Origin: Sialis fuliginosa
Taxonomy: Eukaryota > Arthropoda > Insecta > Megaloptera > Sialidae
Direction: 5' to 3'
DNA length: 64,000 nucleotides
Assembly: GCA_961205875.1 (NCBI GenBank)
Contig: OY540813.1
Span: 6,357,001-6,421,000 of the forward strand
Positions 50,801 through 53,230 of this stretch are shown here, one piece after another. Every line of letters begins with the position of its first letter. Within the stretch, counting starts at the first letter, position 1. The position numbers and the translations under genes were made by a program. The notes under the pieces are model-generated. The model was not told the DNA's origin and ran no database searches. It was given only the letters and a program-made list of their open reading frames with translations.

Positions 50801-53019
50801 TCAACCTAACCTAATAATAACGAAATAATATTTAGAGTAATTAAGACATTTCAGCATATTAAAGTAAAATGAAAAAAATTAGTAATCCTCTTTTCCTAGT
50901 AAAATAATCTTAATCGAGCTGAAAAATAATTTTAAGCCTAATTATACATATAATTTTACAAAATTAGATAAAATAATTTGGCTTAAATAAATTTTCAGCT
51001 CGCTTACAGGTTATTTTACACAGAAAAGATAGGATATTTCATTTTACAGAATTACTTAACTGATTAAAAATAATCTTATGTTTCAAGACCTCTGAAGATT
51101 AAGGTTGAAATTTTATATCAAGTCTAATAATATCAATCCGAAAGTCCAGATTTTTTTGATGCTTTCATCAAAAAAATCTGGACTTTCGGATCAACTCTTT
51201 AGTTGATAAAAAAAATGAAATTAGATGGAGTAAATTTTAAACCAAGAGCTTGCTCAAAAAATAAATATATTTAAATTTTGAATAGTTAACTCTTTGGTCA
51301 CCCATGTTGCCTAAATATATGGTATCTCTGCTTCTTGTTTTCCGCCGTCCTTGGTACATTTCCCATCTCTGTTGATCGCTCGATATTGTCTGCAAAATCA
51401 TCAATGAACGTTGATTCTGCGCAACATTTTTGTTTTTGTTTGTGTTCAGCCTTTTTTGTTTGTTTCGTTGTTTTTGTTTGAATAAATTTTATGTGAGAAT
51501 AATAGAGTTAGATTTAATTTATTATGCAATATTTTTTGTGATATTTATGTAATGTTTTTGGTTTTTGTTATTGTCATTGATTAATAAGTTTAAAAGGCTA
51601 ATAAAAATAGACATAAAAAACTTAAGTAATGTTACACAATAAATAATTGGAGTATTTTTATATTTTATGTTTGTTTGTTTTTTTTGTTCCTTTATTCAAA
51701 ATAATGAATGCAATGATAATTGCAGGAAACGTTTTATTTGTTTTCCAAATGCAACTGCGTTTTATCTTTTGTAGAAACCTCATTTATATCAGTAATATAC
51801 AAAAAGAAAATCAGTTGTTGCAGGTAATAAAAACCAAAACAAGTTTTCCATCTTTTTTTTGAAACTGGAGAACTTATAGCTTACAATTAGTTCAAATTTA
51901 AACGCAATAAAATGTTTTTCAAGTGTAATTTTTTTCTTCTAAACTACTTATATTTTTACGATTCATTATATAACTTAATTAAGCAGATTTTCTTAATTTT
52001 GTAGATTTTTATGAACAAAAGATTAGGAGAGATAATAACTTCTTTAATTATTATCGATAATATCAATTAAGATACTTTGTTCCAAATATTATTTAGTTAT
52101 TATATTGAGATTTTGTAAATTAGAATCAACACAAAATTTTATGTAGGAATCAAAATAGACAAATTTTTCACAAATAAATATTATGTAGTATATAATTTCC
52201 GATTTCGAAACCTATTATGATTTTAGATTTTAAAAGAGCTACTACAGTGTGGTGAATGAATTACAGAACGAACAGACTAACAACCTTTCTGGAAATATCA
52301 TTTTTACTAGAATAAAAACGTAATTGTAAAATTATTTTCTCATTAGTATCTTTACAAATGCGTCTCTGTATTTTGATTGCCATTTCCTCTTTTTTGTGAA
52401 TTTTAAATTGTGTGCTTAAATTATGCAGCAAAGATCTAAAATTGATTTTTGTAATTTTCAAGGTTACATGGATTTTCAAAAATTGCGAACACCTATCCAT
52501 TTATATGGAAAAATATATAAATTTTGAGAGCCTCCACGAGCCTGGATAAATTTTTGACCAGATTAATGAATGCTTTTCAGTACGACTATTTTTGATCGAA
52601 ATGTTTGCAATCAAGGCAAAAACTACACTTTGAGCTCCTATAACTAGAGAACAAATGAAATGAATTAATGTTCATAGAGCGATAATAAAAAAGCAAATTG
52701 AAGAGAAAACTCTTGTCTACTGAAACCATTTATTAATTTTACTAAAAAAAAATTGTAATAAAAATTTCTATTTTTTTGTTATTTTTGACGATATAATAGA
52801 CAACAAAATTTAGGATCAGTAAACTTTTATAGCCTCAATTTCGTTTTCAGCACCCCATTCGATAAGAGTTTTTTGTGTGGCTGTGTATTTTATATGTGTT
52901 TTTTGTTTCAGATTTCCCGGCAGAGTATCGACGCCTGCAAAGACTACTTCAGAGATGACTTACAGAAGAATGATTGGATGCTGATGGTCGAGCTCAAGAA
53001 ACTGTTCCAAATTTTGTAG
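2848..53019 (+). CDS. eIF5B: Eukaryotic translation initiation factor 5B (13 coding exons)
   Basis: Cytosolic GTPase that joins the 60S subunit to the 48S initiation complex and is released after GTP hydrolysis. Joining 2848-2894, 2962-3036, 3115-3647, 4324-4740, 4807-5409, 5479-5675, 6138-6356, 6692-7378, 7627-7890, 18930-19006, 19429-19732, 33722-33883 and 52912-53019 gives one open frame of 3693 nt, 1230 aa, close to the roughly 1140-1220 aa of animal orthologues. Every intron is GT-AG. Residues 1-620 are Lys/Glu/Asp-rich, with a long charged coiled-coil-like stretch in exon 5. The G domain shows G1 GHVDTGKT (648-655), the [10 protein letters not shown] switch I (672-681), G3 DTPGHE (712-717, with the catalytic His 716) and G4 NKID (766-769). 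Domains II-IV follow; the C-terminus KKLFQIL matches the family end. The start has A at -3 and G at +4 and opens with MGKAKKGKK, as in other eIF5B proteins. Confidence 0.96.
2962..3036 (+). CDS. eIF5B: eIF5B exon 2
   Basis: Acidic then basic segment ([18 protein letters not shown]). The acceptor TTTCAG ends at 2961 and the donor GTACGT starts at 3037. The frame continues with exon 1 and enters exon 3 with two leftover bases. Confidence 0.87.
3115..3647 (+). CDS. eIF5B: eIF5B exon 3
   Basis: 533-nt exon encoding the low-complexity Lys/Asp/Glu/Ser N-terminal region, residues about 41-218. It contains repeated KKKTK and DDSD blocks. The ATTAG acceptor ends at 3114 and the CAG|GTAATT donor is at 3648. 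Continued reading past the donor reaches a stop within the intron, supporting the splice. Confidence 0.93.
3648..4323 (+). other. eIF5B intron 3
   Basis: 676-bp AT-rich intron. It contains an imperfect inverted repeat around 4003-4058 (TTAGCTTCTAGGTAT and its near-complement), possibly a small MITE remnant. No other feature was seen. Confidence 0.5.
4324..4740 (+). CDS. eIF5B: eIF5B exon 4
   Basis: Continues the charged N-terminus ([19 protein letters not shown]...), residues 219-357. The acceptor AAAG ends at 4323 and the donor GTATAT starts at 4741. The acceptor lacks a strong pyrimidine tract, so the exact first bases are slightly less certain than for other exons. Confidence 0.9.
4807..5409 (+). 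CDS. eIF5B: eIF5B exon 5
   Basis: 603-nt exon with the conserved linker of the family: a [23 protein letters not shown] helix, a long E/K/R coiled coil, then [12 protein letters not shown] and [10 protein letters not shown], and a second acidic block. The TTTAG acceptor ends at 4806 and the GTACAT donor starts at 5410. Confidence 0.95.
5479..5675 (+). CDS. eIF5B: eIF5B exon 6
   Basis: Ser/Glu/Asp-rich acidic exon ending in [13 protein letters not shown], the conserved helix before the G domain (residues 559-624). The TTTACAG acceptor ends at 5478; the CAG|GTGTGA donor is at 5676. Confidence 0.93.
5676..6137 (+). other. eIF5B intron 6
   Basis: 462-bp AT-rich intron. At 5878-5960 it holds repeated AAGTACTT-type motifs, giving a self-similar tract. 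Nothing gene-like. Confidence 0.5.
6138..6356 (+). CDS. eIF5B: eIF5B exon 7 (P-loop, switch I)
   Basis: Residues 625-697. It carries the P-loop GHVDTGKT and the switch I segment [10 protein letters not shown]. The CTTTCAG acceptor ends at 6137 and the GTAAGT donor starts at 6357. Confidence 0.97.
6692..7378 (+). CDS. eIF5B: eIF5B exon 8 (rest of G domain, start of domain II)
   Basis: Residues 698-926. It carries DTPGHE with the catalytic histidine, NKID, and the G5-like SAITGEG. It then enters the beta-barrel domain II ([20 protein letters not shown]). The TTTTCAG acceptor ends at 6691 and the AAG|GTGATT donor is at 7379. Confidence 0.97.
7627..7890 (+). CDS. eIF5B: eIF5B exon 9
   Basis: Residues 927-1014, end of domain II and start of domain III ([40 protein letters not shown]). 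An 11-T pyrimidine tract precedes the acceptor; the GTGAGT donor starts at 7891. Confidence 0.96.
8517..8595. repeat. R6 dispersed repeat, copy 1
   Basis: Shares ACGTGTGC, GTGCAACAA and GCGAGGCCATAGTATATATT with 21739-21820. The family identity is unknown. Confidence 0.6.
8640..9176. mobile_element. 537-bp foldback palindrome
   Basis: The outer ends are TTTGGATCAAAAGTT (8640) and its inverse ending at 9176. Matching arms continue inward through GAAATTTCAGACT, AACCGAGTCTTTTTC, GAATATCTCGTTGAAAAA and ATAGAGAATTAA to a centre near 8908. It looks like a non-autonomous long-TIR (foldback) transposon with no coding capacity. No convincing target duplication was seen. Confidence 0.8.
9508..9540 (-). 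other. Hammerhead-like motif, copy 1
   Basis: On the minus strand reads CCTGATGATGATTCTG then TGAATCGAAAGCTTGCG: a CTGATGA box, a GATTC/GAATC hairpin and GAAA. The same block occurs at 19308-19340. It resembles hammerhead cores of Penelope-like elements, but there is one extra base before stem II and no clear cleavage triplet. Confidence 0.3.
9635..9870. repeat. GC-rich patch with TG microsatellite
   Basis: A GC-rich stretch (9640-9780) followed by a (TG)n run at about 9785-9815. The open frames here are low-complexity Thr/His runs and not genes. Confidence 0.6.
9986..10746. mobile_element. TA-flanked MITE (757 bp)
   Basis: The left end is TA then CAGGCTGAATAAAAAG (9988); the right end is the inverse TTTTTATCCATCCTG then TA (10744/10745). 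The TIR is about 15 bp and the duplicated TA fits Tc1/mariner-type mobilisation. It contains an internal direct duplication of about 75 bp (10292-10437) sharing CCTTAAGATT and CTTTTCGTTGATATT. No ORF. Confidence 0.75.
11225..11425. repeat. R8, non-LTR-like tail, copy 1
   Basis: Contains ATAAAATTTCACCCTTCTGA, CAGACCGACAGACAGACAC and GGATTCAGGGAAGG. A diverged relative lies at 43010-43345. The GACAGACAGAC block is typical of insect non-LTR 3' tails. Confidence 0.5.
11720..11850. promoter_or_regulatory. GC-rich patch with inverted ETS-type sites
   Basis: CACTTCCGG (11761-11769) and CCGGAAGTG (11796-11804) form a perfect inverted pair. A further GGCGGAAGT lies just upstream. CCGGAAGTG is the ETS/GABP consensus. 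Regulatory function is inferred. Confidence 0.35.
12232..12560 (+). repeat. R1 dispersed repeat, copy B
   Basis: Shares ACGAATCAGAACAAAAAGTA, AAAGGGCAAATTATA, AAGTACTTATGACGATGA, GATTAATGTTTTGCAGGTCA and TAAATATAAAAGTTAGA with the other R1 copies. It is truncated at its 3' side. Confidence 0.75.
12785..12990. promoter_or_regulatory. CpG-rich patch with CA/TG repeats
   Basis: CpG-dense island in AT-rich intron containing CACCGGAAATCC (12834-12845) and GT/CA microsatellites. It is one of several such patches. The short overlapping open frames do not look coding. Confidence 0.35.
13069..13390 (+). repeat. R4 dispersed repeat, copy 1
   Basis: Shares GTTTATGACCTAAAATAAA, CCTTGCCGAAGGAT, CATTTAAATAACA, ACTGATTCATGATAA and the CAGCTCGG-type terminal block with both arms of the foldback at 36804-37400. 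Confidence 0.7.
13393..13450 (+). mobile_element. hAT-type terminal fragment
   Basis: CAGAGCCGGCCTTAGCAAGT followed by CTGGCGCCCTAGGCGAGA. This resembles the widespread hAT end CAGGGCCGGCCTTAG...GGCGCCCTAGGC. The other end is not evident. Confidence 0.5.
13910..14358 (+). mobile_element. R2 MITE, copy 1
   Basis: About 450-bp element with a degenerate TIR (GTACAGTCACATGCAGAAG against the inverse of CTTCTGAAGCCCATAGTAC). Internal blocks ATTTCTCCATGTACCAAACA, AAATATTTGATATTCCGAAT and GATAACCGATAATGTTTGTC are shared with 17989-18450 and 31081-31476. Confidence 0.75.
15418..16174. mobile_element. 757-bp near-perfect palindrome
   Basis: Starts TCTACGTCTTATTTTCTTG and ends with the inverse at 16174. 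The arms match almost throughout to a centre near 15796, including CGCGTGGTCGGAATTGATTT and TTGACGGATTTGGAATCAGC. Both strands therefore encode the same short peptide, which is not a gene. It is interpreted as a foldback, non-autonomous transposon. Its arm shares a core with the TIR of the element at 56064-58372. Confidence 0.88.
16600..16690. promoter_or_regulatory. GC-rich patch with two CACCGGAA sites
   Basis: CACCGGAAGTGCG at 16641-16653 and CACCGGAAATG at about 16663, 22 bp apart on the same strand. ETS-like sites; function is inferred. Confidence 0.3.
16823..17087. mobile_element. pogo/Tigger-type MITE
   Basis: 261-bp element flanked by TA (16823-16824 and 17086-17087). The left end GAGTAAACCCTCAGTATCCG and the inverse right end CAGCAGACCCGCGGTAATCC match the pogo/Tigger TIR style (CAGTAGACCC...ATCCG). 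It contains several CCGGA/CCGAC subterminal repeats and no ORF. Confidence 0.75.
17100..17235. repeat. R7 dispersed repeat, copy 1
   Basis: Diverged relative of 55925-56063: both have a GAG(A)TTGA...GGTAA...ATTTGCCC...CC...AAAAACT arrangement. The second copy hosts the FEN1-CXC element. Confidence 0.4.
17989..18450 (+). mobile_element. R2 MITE, copy 2
   Basis: Same internal blocks as 13910-14358 (GCAGAAGTGGTCGACCAGTT, TTGATATTCCGAATTTTAGT, GACTTCTGAAGTCCATAGTA), about 460 bp. Confidence 0.75.
18930..19006 (+). CDS. eIF5B: eIF5B exon 10
   Basis: 77-nt exon encoding [20 protein letters not shown] and LEHDEQ, the family's domain III. It is isolated 11 kb downstream of exon 9. The TTTTTTCAG acceptor ends at 18929 and the GTAAGT donor starts at 19007. 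Confidence 0.94.
19308..19340 (+). other. Hammerhead-like motif, copy 2
   Basis: GACGATGATTCTGTGAATC followed by GAAAGCTTGCGA, in intron 10. It is an opposite-strand match of 9508-9540 with the CTGATGA box degraded to TTGACGA. Confidence 0.25.
19429..19732 (+). CDS. eIF5B: eIF5B exon 11 (GC-rich)
   Basis: Encodes [20 protein letters not shown] through [19 protein letters not shown] to VPSKE (residues 1040-1141): the end of domain III, the long alpha-helical linker and the start of domain IV. The TCTCTCAG acceptor ends at 19428 and the GAG|GTTTGT donor is at 19733. Codon use is strikingly GC-ending (GCG, CTC, GTG, CGC), unlike exons 1-9. Confidence 0.95.
19951..20183 (+). repeat. RTE-like non-LTR tail
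   Basis: CGAGCTGTTACCCACAACG, then CAAAGTAGCCTATGTCCTTC, CAAATTTCATCAAGATCGGT, CCAGCGGTTTAGTCGTGAA and ACAGACAGAGAGATAGACAT. This is the typical 3' region of RTE/BovB-type insect retroposons. A related reverse copy lies at 28345-28530. Confidence 0.65.
21000..21110. promoter_or_regulatory. GC-rich patch with opposed ETS-type sites
   Basis: CACCGGAAGTCG (about 21025) and CACTTCCG (21061-21068) face each other, with GGCGGCGGAAACGGAAG between them and CACACGCATGTGT after. It resembles the patch at 11720-11850. Confidence 0.35.
21739..21820. repeat. R6 dispersed repeat, copy 2
   Basis: Matches 8517-8595 through ACGTGTGCAA, GTGCAACAAATTACA and GCGAGGCCATAGTATATATT. Confidence 0.6.
24450..24770. 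promoter_or_regulatory. GC-rich intronic patch
   Basis: CpG-dense stretch (GCCGCCGTTTCG, CGCGCGCCGGGCGAC, CGTCGACCCCATCGTCGTG) unlike the surrounding AT-rich DNA and with no repeat match in the window. It is a candidate regulatory island; no exon with splice signals is convincing. Confidence 0.3.
26600..27108 (+). mobile_element. Truncated PIF/Harbinger element
   Basis: Bounded by AAACTTGACAAG (26608-26619) and the near-inverse CTTGTCAAACTT (27089-27100). It has many subterminal CAAGC/GCTTG motifs. Inside are the remains of a Harbinger transposase N-terminus. About 500 bp; the DDE catalytic part is missing. Confidence 0.6.
26718..27000 (+). pseudogene. Harbinger transposase N-terminal remnant
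   Basis: Reads [20 protein letters not shown] then, after frameshifts near 26810-26840, [20 protein letters not shown] and [20 protein letters not shown] followed by [13 protein letters not shown]/Harbinger transposases (HARBI1 family) typically have ...YFRMDPETF..LL..V.P.I..K.T.MR.AISP.ERLA.TLR at this position. The frame breaks and the missing downstream DDE domain make it a dead fragment. Confidence 0.7.
27400..27530. other. Moderately GC-rich unique patch
   Basis: Contains CAGTCGCCACACGGTCTG and CTGGCGCTGTTTGTTAGC. No repeat or coding match was seen. Confidence 0.25.
28345..28530 (-). repeat. RTE-like non-LTR tail (reverse)
   Basis: ACTAATATTATAAATGCGAA, AACTCTGTCTGTTCATTACC, GTTGAACCGATTTTGATTAA, then CACGCGGACGAAGTCGCGAG and TAACAGCTAGTA. 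This is a classic lepidopteran-type RTE-derived end. Confidence 0.7.
29077..29492 (+). mobile_element. R3 MITE, copy 1
   Basis: Shares CACCAGTTATGGCCG, AGAGCAAGGTTTACTG, GATGGACACTTGCTAATGAT, AAAATGATAAGTACTAC and AATCAAATATCAACAAATAT with copies at 40029, 41151 and 58934. Confidence 0.7.
30470..30840 (+). repeat. R1 dispersed repeat, copy C
   Basis: Runs from AACTTATGACGATAAAATAT through GATTAATGTTTTGCAGGTCA, GTCACTGCTTAGTTGTTATG, ACCTGGCCAGAGAACG (30721) and TTCTCGAGTGATAAGCGCAC to GGACAGACAGAGAG. It is uninterrupted at the position where copy D carries a Harbinger insertion, so it supplies the empty site. Confidence 0.78.
31081..31476 (+). mobile_element. R2 MITE, copy 3 (best-preserved ends)
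   Basis: The TIR is TGTACAGTCACCTGCA at the left and the inverse of TGTACAGTCGCCTGCA at the right: 16 bp with one mismatch. TA lies one base outside each end (31078-31079 and 31478-31479), consistent with TA target use. 396 bp, no ORF. Confidence 0.8.
31560..31775. promoter_or_regulatory. CpG-rich patch with TG repeat
   Basis: A GTGTGTGTGTG run followed by GACGTC palindromes and CGGCGGCCGCGGCGGCCACG. No repeat match in the window. Possibly regulatory; the open frames are compositional artefacts. Confidence 0.3.
32973..33080 (+). mobile_element. hAT-like terminal fragment
   Basis: CAGTGATATCCAAACTTTTT followed by TTGCGTACCCCC resembles hAT ends (CAGTGGTTCCCAAACTTTTT). The second end was not found. 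Confidence 0.35.
33722..33883 (+). CDS. eIF5B: eIF5B exon 12
   Basis: Domain IV ([49 protein letters not shown]). A TTGTTTCTAG acceptor ends at 33721 and the AAG|GTACGT donor is at 33884. It is phase 0 on both sides. Confidence 0.95.
34360..34610. promoter_or_regulatory. CpG-rich patch early in intron 12
   Basis: GATATCCGGCGCGCGCGTC, CGGGGGCCTCGCTTTGAAG and a C-rich tract (CCCGCCCGCCAC), about 480 bp after exon 12. Base composition contrasts strongly with its surroundings. Candidate enhancer or internal promoter; no coding exon recognised. Confidence 0.35.
35113..35160 (+). mobile_element. hAT-type terminal fragment
   Basis: CAGGGGTCAGAAAACTGCGG followed by CTCAT matches the common hAT terminus CAGGGGTCGGCAAACTGCGGCTC. 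The right end was not identified. Confidence 0.5.
36000..36330. other. Unique GC-richer stretch with CATTCA motifs
   Basis: Contains GAGGTCACCTCTGCACAGTG, GGGGTCACGTGGTGTACG and CA/TG-rich DNA. GGTCA half-sites recur. Possibly regulatory. Confidence 0.25.
36804..37400. mobile_element. R4 foldback element
   Basis: Begins GGGTGTGTCAAAAAAATG. The left arm (36804-37020) matches R4 in + orientation; the right arm (37205-37400) matches R4 in reverse, including GAGCTGTCGGAA, TTATCATGAATCAGTG and GTTATTTAAATGGGAAAC. About 600 bp with no credible ORF. Confidence 0.65.
37620..37830. promoter_or_regulatory. Intronic module A
   Basis: Contains CCGGTTACCATAACAAC (X-box-like), GGAATTAGGTCAA (37704-37716), CGATACTCTC...GCAG and AACTGTTGGTTCTAC. 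The same ordered blocks recur in modules B and C. Confidence 0.35.
38085..38240 (-). repeat. Non-LTR tail-like repeat
   Basis: GTCTGTCTGTCTGTGTGTCT, then TATAACTCATGAACCACTGAAC and CTTGGTTGGATGGTTGG. Typical of a retroposon 3' region. Confidence 0.4.
38370..38905 (-). pseudogene. mariner transposase relic (N-terminal part)
   Basis: On the minus strand, with stops and frameshifts, it reads [76 protein letters not shown] and [20 protein letters not shown]. This follows the order of the paired helix-turn-helix region of mariner transposases. The upstream 5' end is near 38880-38905. The catalytic DD34D part is absent. Confidence 0.75.
39180..39380. promoter_or_regulatory. Intronic module B
   Basis: GGAATTGGGTCAA (39222-39234), CGTCAATACTGCAGC, GGTTACCGTGGTAAC (a near-palindromic RFX-type X-box), CCACCATTCA and TACTGTTGGTTCG. 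Shares blocks with modules A and C. Confidence 0.4.
40029..40477 (+). mobile_element. R3 MITE, copy 2
   Basis: Matches 41151-41617 from AATTCTCATGAACTCAT to TTGTGCCAGTACCTTA. The 5' end is missing or diverged. Confidence 0.65.
40620..40810. promoter_or_regulatory. Intronic module C
   Basis: GGAATCAGGTCAA (40648-40660) and CGTCAATACTGCAGC align with module B. Downstream it has GGTGTCATTCACTGTGGTAC. Confidence 0.35.
41151..41617 (+). mobile_element. R3 MITE, copy 3 (most complete)
   Basis: Starts GGTACCAGTTATGGCCGC and ends GTGCCAGTACC, giving short terminal inverted GGTAC repeats. About 470 bp, no ORF. Internal blocks as in copy 1. Confidence 0.7.
41727..42096. mobile_element. 370-bp foldback MITE
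   Basis: The left arm TGGGTCGTTTCAAAATTTGT ... AATAATCAAAG ... ATTATTAAACATCTTTTATA is mirrored on the right, ending ACAAATTTTGAAATGACCCA. Arms are about 130 bp, with a short unrelated centre. Confidence 0.78.
43010..43345. repeat. R8, non-LTR-like tail, copy 2
   Basis: TACAAAATTTCAAATCTATA, then CAGACAGATAGATAGACATG and ATTCAAGGAAGGATAC. Distantly matches 11225-11425. Confidence 0.45.
45238..46350 (-). pseudogene. Harbinger Myb/SANT-like DNA-binding protein gene, disrupted
   Basis: Exon 1 (46350-46126) ends ...[15 protein letters not shown] at a GTAATT donor. It includes [16 protein letters not shown] and [13 protein letters not shown], a Myb/SANT-like trihelix of the type that partners PIF/Harbinger transposases. 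Exon 2 starts at 45991 after a TTTATAG acceptor ([18 protein letters not shown]...) and contains a basic patch NNPSKRR. The C-terminal part, read from the distal duplicate, ends ...[11 protein letters not shown] at the stop 45240-45238. A 261-bp tandem duplication, with a 2-nt deletion in the proximal copy, shifts the frame to an early stop (...[11 protein letters not shown]). Confidence 0.75.
45466..45984. repeat. Tandem duplication of about 260 bp
   Basis: Two adjacent direct copies, 45466-45726 and 45727-45984, begin TGATATTTTTCTGGCATACG and end GTTGATCATCTT. They differ at only a handful of positions, including a 2-nt indel (GAAATTGTCTCATCG against GAAATTCTCATCG), so the event is recent relative to the surrounding decayed repeats. 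Confidence 0.9.
48143..48768 (-). mobile_element. 626-bp TIR element with zinc-finger remnant
   Basis: The left end GTAAGGTACTTGCGGGTAAT and the inverse right end GTAAGGTACTTGGGGGTAAT form a TIR with one mismatch in 20. The minus strand around 48400-48510 holds a frameshifted fragment reading KWYH and [16 protein letters not shown], a PHD-like Cys/His finger such as those at the C-terminus of some insect transposases. Superfamily not assigned. Confidence 0.65.
49290..49525 (-). repeat. RTE-like tail (degenerate)
   Basis: GAATTGAACCGATTTTGATG through to CACGCGGTTGAAGCCGCGAG, the usual ending block of RTE-derived copies in reverse orientation. Confidence 0.45.
49690..49880. other. Unique GC-richer stretch
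   Basis: TACATCATTCATTCC, CGAGTCGCCGACTATGCATC and CCCCACACCACCGCACAACC. No repeat match in the window and no coding potential. Possible regulatory DNA. Confidence 0.2.
50244..50455. repeat. R5 MITE-like foldback, copy 2
   Basis: Palindrome related to 293-507 (TCGTTCGTTCCATTTAAAAG, GGTGGATTTTGAAA and inverse). The short VDFER-type reading frames on both strands again come from the palindrome. Confidence 0.75.
50864..51047. mobile_element. Imperfect foldback element
   Basis: The left arm GTAAAATGAAA ... TAGTAAAATAATCTTAATCG ... AGCTGAAAAATAATTTTAAG is mirrored by CTTAAATAAATTTTCAGCTC ... GGTTATTTTACACAG ... TTTCATTTTAC. Weaker matching extends outward to about 50770 and 51110. Confidence 0.6.
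51136..51191. other. Perfect 26-bp hairpin
   Basis: ATCCGAAAGTCCAGATTTTT TTGATG (51136-51161), loop CTTT (51162-51165), then the exact complement (51166-51191). There are no mismatches in 26 bp. A young foldback or miRNA-like hairpin; function unknown. Confidence 0.85.
52912..53019 (+). CDS. eIF5B: eIF5B exon 13 (C-terminus)
   Basis: Encodes [20 protein letters not shown], then [15 protein letters not shown] and TAG. This matches the conserved C-terminal helix of eIF5B that contacts eIF1A. The TTTGTTTCAG acceptor ends at 52911. Confidence 0.95.
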   Translation: MSRQSIDACKDYFRDDLQKNDWMLMVELKKLFQIL

Positions 53020-53230
53020 TGTCATCTTATTTTACAATCATACATTGTACTATTGTCTCTCTTCCTCTTCGTCGCTGTATGTATTGACGCGCTCATTTTA
53101 TAAAGATCTCCAAGAAAATGAATGATTTAAAAAAAATGTTTCGAAATAACTGATTTGCTGTCATCAAATAATCATAAAATATTTTTGAGGGTGTAGTTTA
53201 ACTATCTTAATAAAATTTAATTGTTTGCAA
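53020..53230 (+). terminator. eIF5B 3' UTR with candidate poly(A) signal
   Basis: The first canonical AATAAA after the stop is at 53209-53214, followed by a T/G-rich stretch. This implies a 3' UTR of about 200 nt. The cleavage site itself is inferred. Confidence 0.5.

Larger units (their letters stand above)
33884..52911 (+). other. eIF5B intron 12 (19.0 kb)
   Basis: The largest intron. It holds several transposon relics and three related GC-richer modules, listed separately. Stretches 34620-35100, 42110-42950, 46620-48140 and 51200-52900 contain nothing I can assign. Confidence 0.55.
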
